Positions 34,388-37,830 of a stretch of DNA of 37,830 nt are shown here, piece after piece (positions within the stretch are counted from its first letter, which is position 1; each line of letters opens with the position of its first letter). The DNA comes from an uncultured Lactobacillus sp. GTDB taxonomy: Bacteria; Bacillota; Bacilli; Lactobacillales; Lactobacillaceae. A program made the translations under genes and the position numbers. The stretch is taken from positions 1 through 37,830 of the forward strand of contig NZ_CALYQV010000016.1 in NCBI RefSeq assembly GCF_945290125.1. Reading direction: 5' to 3'. The notes under the pieces were generated by a model that was not told the origin of the DNA, made no database searches, and saw only the letters and a program-made list of their open reading frames with translations.

Positions 34388-34759
34388 TTATATCTTTTGC
34401 TCAATCTGATCAATTTTGACTTGCAAAACTTCACGCATCCAAGGAAAACGACTTTTCATTTCGTCAAATTCTGGTCCTTCAGCAAAAAATTGACCGGTTC
34501 CCTTAACATGAAAACCAGCTCCGGGTCCAGCTGTACCCTCAACTTTTTTAGAACCCATAGTTAACAGCACATGATTATCTTTGGCAAAATCGTTCTCAAT
34601 GCTGTGCATGCCAGCAGCCGGAATATATAGACAGTTCTTTTCCTCGTCTACTTTCACATAGGACATCCAAGTGTTCACGACACTGGCAGGATTAGCATTA
34701 ATAGTAACAATGGTAACAGGTCCTTCATCATTCATGACATCTAAAAATTTTTGATTCAT
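34388..34759 (-). CDS. Pyridoxamine 5'-phosphate oxidase-like FMN-binding protein
   Basis: A 123-residue protein of the FMN-binding split-barrel superfamily: GPVTIVTINANPASVVNTWMSYV, LYIPAAGMHSIENDFAKD, and VLLTMGSKKVEG fit the barrel strands. Members reduce or bind flavins; the substrate is unknown. GGAGGAG lies before the ATG at 34759, and a reading from 34774 adds residues made from that ribosome site. It lies after the amidohydrolase terminator, so it is a separate unit or a weak readthrough. Confidence 0.82.
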   Translation of the reverse strand: MNQKFLDVMNDEGPVTIVTINANPASVVNTWMSYVKVDEEKNCLYIPAAGMHSIENDFAKDNHVLLTMGSKKVEGTAGPGAGFHVKGTGQFFAEGPEFDEMKSRFPWMREVLQVKIDQIEQKI

Positions 34760-34778
34760 TTTTTCTCCTCCCAAAAAT

Positions 34779-34813
34779 TAAAAGAAGCTGCTTTTTAGTA
34801 GCTTCTTTTATTA
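34779..34813 (-). terminator. Terminator of the amidohydrolase gene
   Basis: An 11-bp perfect stem (TAAAAGAAGCT / AGCTTCTTTTA) with a 10-nt loop lies 41 nt past the amidohydrolase stop and just upstream of the FMN-binding gene. Confidence 0.85.
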
Positions 34814-34853
34814 TGGAACGTTTGTTCGAAATCACAAAATTATATGCTTATAT

Positions 34854-36038
34854 TTAGTAAGCTCTCTTACCCTTTTTATAAACTGCCTTATCCTTTTGGA
34901 CAACCGCACTAATTTTTTCAAGTGGGTTTTCATCAAGTACCAAAAAGTCTGCGTATTTGCCCTCTTCAAGCGAACCATATTCATCCGCAATTTTAAGTAG
35001 TTTGGCAGAATTATAACTGGTTTCCAAAGCTTCAAAATTAGTGAAGCCTTGTTCTACCAGTAAAGGCAATTCTTGTGGAGTCATCGTGAAGTCATTAAAT
35101 GGAGTTCCAGCATCAGTACCCAGAGTGATTTTGACACCAGCATTTTTGGCCTTAGTAATATTGCCGCGTAAATCTTTCCACGCTGCCGCAATTTTATTCA
35201 TTTCCCAATCTGGAATTTTACCTGGAGCATATTCGATGAATGCCCAAGCTCCAACTATTGTTGGCGTCAAATATGTTCCTTTTTCAATCATCAGTTTAAT
35301 TTCTTCATCATTAACGTAAAAGCCGTGTTCAATACTGTCAACGCCAGCCTTAATCGCATTCAAAATTCCAGGATTTCCTTCCGCATGTGCGGCTACAGTT
35401 AAGCCCTTGTGGTGAGCTTCTTCTACTGCAACGTGCATTTCAGCTTCACTTAGTTGGGGATCATCAAGAGAATCGTTTTCAGTCATTACGCCACCAGTAG
35501 CCATGACTTTGATTGCCTTGGCACCAGCTTTAATTCCTTGACGAACAGCTTTACGCATTTCATCTGGTGAATCAACCAGCACACCAAAATTAGGCAAATC
35601 ACCGTGTCCACCAGTCATAGAGAATGGGTGCCCTGCTGGCACGATTTCTGGTACCTTAGTTAACTTATTTTTCTTAATTAAATTATTAAGAGCAATATCA
35701 ATATTATAAGTGCTGCCACATTCACGAATATAAGTCACACCAGATTTCAATAAATCATGCAAATGTTTTACTGCACGCACTGTAGAGGACACTACGTCAG
35801 TTTCACTGCCACCATCAGGGGTCAAAGGATCCATAATAATATGTGTATGGCAATTGATTAAACCCGGGATCACATATTTATTTTGTAAATCTACCGTCTG
35901 ATCAGCCTCAGGTGCAATACCCTCACCTATTTTGGTAATCTTGCCACTATCATCATCAACCACCAACGTGGTATTAGATTGAATTTTATCATCAATCCCG
36001 TTAAACAAATTAACGTTAGTGTAAGCAGTTTTAGTCAT
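34854..36038 (-). CDS. Metal-dependent amidohydrolase (imidazolonepropionase/Xaa-Pro-type dipeptidase-like)
   Basis: A 394-residue TIM-barrel amidohydrolase. Metal and catalytic residues are visible: His64 and His66 (INCHTHI), Lys in KAIKVMATGG, His in AAHAEG and SIEHGFY, and Asp in GTDAGTP. The small N- and C-terminal beta domain (DLQNKYVIPGL, YADFLVLDENP) is typical. Members of this group hydrolyse dipeptides or N-acyl amino acids, and annotation by name alone is unreliable. A T-box with a Met specifier controls it, so a methionine-releasing role is inferred. GGAGG lies before the ATG. No signal peptide is seen. Confidence 0.88.
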   Translation of the reverse strand: MTKTAYTNVNLFNGIDDKIQSNTTLVVDDDSGKITKIGEGIAPEADQTVDLQNKYVIPGLINCHTHIIMDPLTPDGGSETDVVSSTVRAVKHLHDLLKSGVTYIRECGSTYNIDIALNNLIKKNKLTKVPEIVPAGHPFSMTGGHGDLPNFGVLVDSPDEMRKAVRQGIKAGAKAIKVMATGGVMTENDSLDDPQLSEAEMHVAVEEAHHKGLTVAAHAEGNPGILNAIKAGVDSIEHGFYVNDEEIKLMIEKGTYLTPTIVGAWAFIEYAPGKIPDWEMNKIAAAWKDLRGNITKAKNAGVKITLGTDAGTPFNDFTMTPQELPLLVEQGFTNFEALETSYNSAKLLKIADEYGSLEEGKYADFLVLDENPLEKISAVVQKDKAVYKKGKRAY

Positions 36039-36062
36039 CTAAAAACCTCCATATTTTGTATA

Positions 36063-36337
36063 AAAAAAGCACTCATCCTTTTCTTCTTAAGGACGAGTGC
36101 TCGCGTTACCACCTTTTATTCATTTATTACTCACGTAATAAACCTCATTAACTATCAAACAATAGCTTGCAAAAATAACGGATGCAACTCCGCTATTGGC
36201 TGATTATCACCAATAGACATCAATTAGAAGCCCATGTTCACTACATATTGCTAGCTGACTTTCACCAACTTATCAGCTCTCTTTATTAGTAATAAAATAG
36301 TTACTCTGCTTTGCAAGATGTTTGCTATTTAATTGAC
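36063..36337 (-). promoter_or_regulatory. T-box riboswitch, methionine specifier (AUG)
   Basis: On the minus strand the leader begins with a basal stem (GTCAATTA / TAATTGAT). Its specifier loop has AGTA on the 5' side and GAA-C-ATG-G on the 3' side; by analogy with glyQS the triplet is AUG (36235-36233). The T-box core AAGGTGGTAACGCG (36115-36102) is followed by the terminator (AGCACTCGTCCTT / AAGGATGAGTGCT, T run, 36101-36062). Uncharged tRNA-Met should permit readthrough into the amidohydrolase gene. The specifier is my reading; the T-box itself is secure. Confidence 0.9.
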
Positions 36338-36341
36338 TTTT

Positions 36342-36370
36342 AATCTATCATTTTTTCTTAATTATGTCAA
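36342..36370 (-). promoter_or_regulatory. Promoter of the T-box/amidohydrolase unit
   Basis: On the minus strand a perfect TTGACA (36370-36365), a 17-nt spacer and TAGATT (36347-36342) lie just before the T-box stem I. Confidence 0.7.
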
Positions 36371-36541
36371 CTCCATAAAAGAAAAATAAGGATTAGGCAG
36401 TACTCTTCCAGGGGTATAGCATAAATAACTTTACTAAAAAGCAGTAAAAATTATTCGCTAAAACGACTTTTTCGTTTTAGTCATGCTTTACTGATGCTTT
36501 TAAAATAATAGTCTCGTTTAACATGATGATATTGCTTTTAT

Positions 36542-36670
36542 TTAGTTTATTGCTAAGTAATTAATAACTTCTTTACTGCCCGCACCTCCAAATACGACTT
36601 TAAAATTGGTTATTAATACCTCTATTAAATGTTTAGTCAGAATGCTAATAATTAATCTATCCCTACTCAT
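36542..36670 (-). pseudogene. Possible gene remnant or small peptide frame
   Basis: An ATG-started frame of 42 codons with no ribosome site in front. The encoded peptide has a hydrophobic stretch ending VVFGGAGSKEVINYLAIN. The Gly-Gly with hydrophobic residues at -4, -7, -12 and -15 resembles a double-glycine leader, but no transporter or kinase is nearby. A remnant of a larger gene is at least as likely. Confidence 0.25.
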
Positions 36671-36752
36671 ATGCGTTTTATTATAAAATTAGTTTTTAAT
36701 CAGCTTTTTCCCGAGTAACCGACTAACAATCCTTTTTCCTGAAAGGGGGTAA

Positions 36753-36866
36753 AATATAGCCTCAACTTTTTGCTATAATCAATCGCTATTTTATTTGAAC
36801 GTTGATGAGATATTAGCAGATTTATCTAGAAATGACCTAAAATATATATTAAAAATCATTGACTAA
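36753..36866 (+). pseudogene. C-terminal remnant of an unidentified protein
   Basis: A frame without a start codon ending LNVDEILADLSRNDLKYIL and a short tail. It reads like the helical end of a small regulator; the N-terminal part is missing. Confidence 0.3.
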
Positions 36867-36999
36867 ATAAATACTTTATATTCCAAATTAAACAACAGTT
36901 TTTTGAAAATTTAGGTTTATACACAAGAAAGAAAGATACTTTAAATAATACAAGATAAAGTTACATATTTTTGAATCATTATCACAGTTAAACTTATAA

Positions 37000-37137
37000 C
37001 TACTTTTTAACATCAGCTTTGTTACCATCATTAGCTGCGTTCAGGTCTTTAATTCTTTGTGCATTTAAAGCAATATCATAGTCCTGATCGGAGATTAACG
37101 GCAACGAAAAAGATTTTACAATGAAAGAGAAAATAAT
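37000..37137 (-). pseudogene. C-terminal remnant of an unidentified protein
   Basis: A frame of 45 codons with no start codon, bounded upstream by TAA. It ends SDQDYDIALNAQRIKDLNAA followed by a polar, Lys-rich tail. The composition is clearly coding-like, but no relatives are recognised. Confidence 0.35.
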
Positions 37138-37242
37138 TTAACCAATTAAATTCACAAATAAAAATATTTACCTTTTGTTAATAATTTAATGGTATTTATT
37201 TAATAAATATATACAAACAAATTACTCGTATGTCTTTAACAT

Positions 37243-37273
37243 AAAAAAGACACAAATTACAAATTTGCATCTT
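37243..37273 (-). terminator. Terminator of the ProX gene
   Basis: On the minus strand AAGATGCAAATT / AATTTGTGTCTT pairs with G-T pairs, ending in TTTTTT, 25 nt past the stop codon. Confidence 0.7.
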
Positions 37274-37297
37274 AATATGCAGCAGTTATTGTTTGGG

Positions 37298-37783
37298 CTA
37301 CATTTTCACCACTTTGACTGGGTTGCCCAAGTTCTTTATGACAGCGAGCAAATCTTGCGGATCTAGCCAAATAGTGGCTGTATTATCGTTGGGATGAACA
37401 GCAATTCTAGGCTGGTCTCTAAAATATGAATCTAAGTAAAAGGAGATTTCATGGTGAGAATCTTTTAACAAACCCAAAGGTGTGACGGAGCCAGGTTCTA
37501 GGCCTAATTTTTCTTTTAAATCCTTTGGCGAGGCAAAGCTAAGCCTGCGGATGCCATTTTCTTCACGAAATTGCTGTAAGTTGACTCTTTTATCGCCCTT
37601 AATCGTCAAAAGATAATAGTTACGTTTTTTATCATCCCTCACAAACAGATTTTTAGCATCTGCTTCAGGGTGCGGCAGAGCAATTTTTTCCATTTCTGCC
37701 ATATTATAAACAGCCTGGTGCTCTACTATCTCATATTTAATTCCAAGTTGATCTAGATAATGTAATGTTTCGTTTTTGTTCAT
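37298..37783 (-). CDS. YbaK/ProX family prolyl-tRNA editing protein
   Basis: A 161-residue deacylase of the ProX/PrdX type, which hydrolyses Ala-tRNA(Pro) in trans. The pattern YEIVEHQAVYNMAEM, then DAKNLFVRDDKKRNYYLLTIKGDK with the catalytic Lys, GSVTPLGLL and IAVHPNDNTATIWL match the family. No strong ribosome site is visible before the ATG, so it may be translated weakly. It is monocistronic, next to the degenerate stretch. Confidence 0.9.
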   Translation of the reverse strand: MNKNETLHYLDQLGIKYEIVEHQAVYNMAEMEKIALPHPEADAKNLFVRDDKKRNYYLLTIKGDKRVNLQQFREENGIRRLSFASPKDLKEKLGLEPGSVTPLGLLKDSHHEISFYLDSYFRDQPRIAVHPNDNTATIWLDPQDLLAVIKNLGNPVKVVKM

Positions 37784-37830
37784 TTGGTATTATTTTCTTA
37801 ATAGATGCTGTTTGGAATTTTACTTCATAA

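Larger units (their letters stand above)
36371..37242. other. Gene-free, degenerate-looking stretch
   Basis: No complete gene with a ribosome site is seen in these 870 nt. It holds three short protein-like frames on different strands (listed separately), a 9-bp hairpin (CTAAAACGA / TCGTTTTAG at 36458-36480) without a T run, and AT-rich DNA. This looks like decayed coding sequence. Confidence 0.6.

Noticed and set aside
36458..36480. Hairpin CTAAAACGA / TCGTTTTAG
   Set aside because: No T run on either strand and no neighbouring gene end; recorded only as part of the gene-free stretch.

Overview
The window looks like a chromosomal segment of a low-GC Gram-positive lactic acid bacterium, most likely Lactobacillus sensu stricto (the acidophilus/helveticus/delbrueckii side of the family). 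Evidence is the AT-rich composition, strong Shine-Dalgarno sites, frequent TTG starts, the MecA/Spx/CoiA set, a mevalonate pathway operon, several PTS genes, a D-2-hydroxyacid dehydrogenase, T-box and RAT/LicT RNA control, and CIRCE and cre operators. I cannot name the species. No phage, insertion sequence, CRISPR array or plasmid module is visible.

Layout. 1-2.9 kb holds proteostasis and competence control: an SpxH/YjbH-like adaptor, CoiA, MecA and Spx. 2.9-5.3 kb is ptsH-ptsI behind a small unknown gene. 5.3-8.1 kb is clpE behind a CIRCE-type promoter, then a DUF1827 gene. 8.1-13.9 kb is housekeeping: RF3, a CBS/CorC protein, two unknown proteins, RecX and an RlmD/RlmCD-type 23S rRNA methyltransferase. 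14.1-19.0 kb has a membrane-anchored alpha/beta hydrolase, a small unknown gene and the upper mevalonate operon (thiolase, HMG-CoA reductase, HMG-CoA synthase). 19.1-24.2 kb has GalU, YihY, methionine aminopeptidase, a flavodoxin, a GtrA-like protein and UDP-GlcNAc 2-epimerase, several of them tied to envelope polysaccharide.

24.2-29.0 kb is the most distinctive unit. A cre-overlapped promoter drives a LicT/BglG antiterminator. A RAT/terminator switch follows, then a MalX-like EIICB, a MalY/PatB-type C-S lyase or aminotransferase, and a dedicated glucose-type EIIA. The set is a sugar importer and its RNA switch tied to a PLP C-S lyase, with no glycosidase.

29.1-33.2 kb has a DUF2188 gene, tRNA-Arg(CCU), and a tightly overlapping operon of a GH25-like membrane protein, a DEAD-box helicase and an orphan EIIC permease. 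33.2-37.8 kb has a D-2-hydroxyacid dehydrogenase, an FMN-binding split-barrel protein, an amidohydrolase controlled by a T-box whose specifier reads AUG (Met), about 870 bases of apparently decaying DNA, and a YbaK/ProX-type tRNA-editing protein.

All calls come from reading sequence and motifs by eye; no database search was run.
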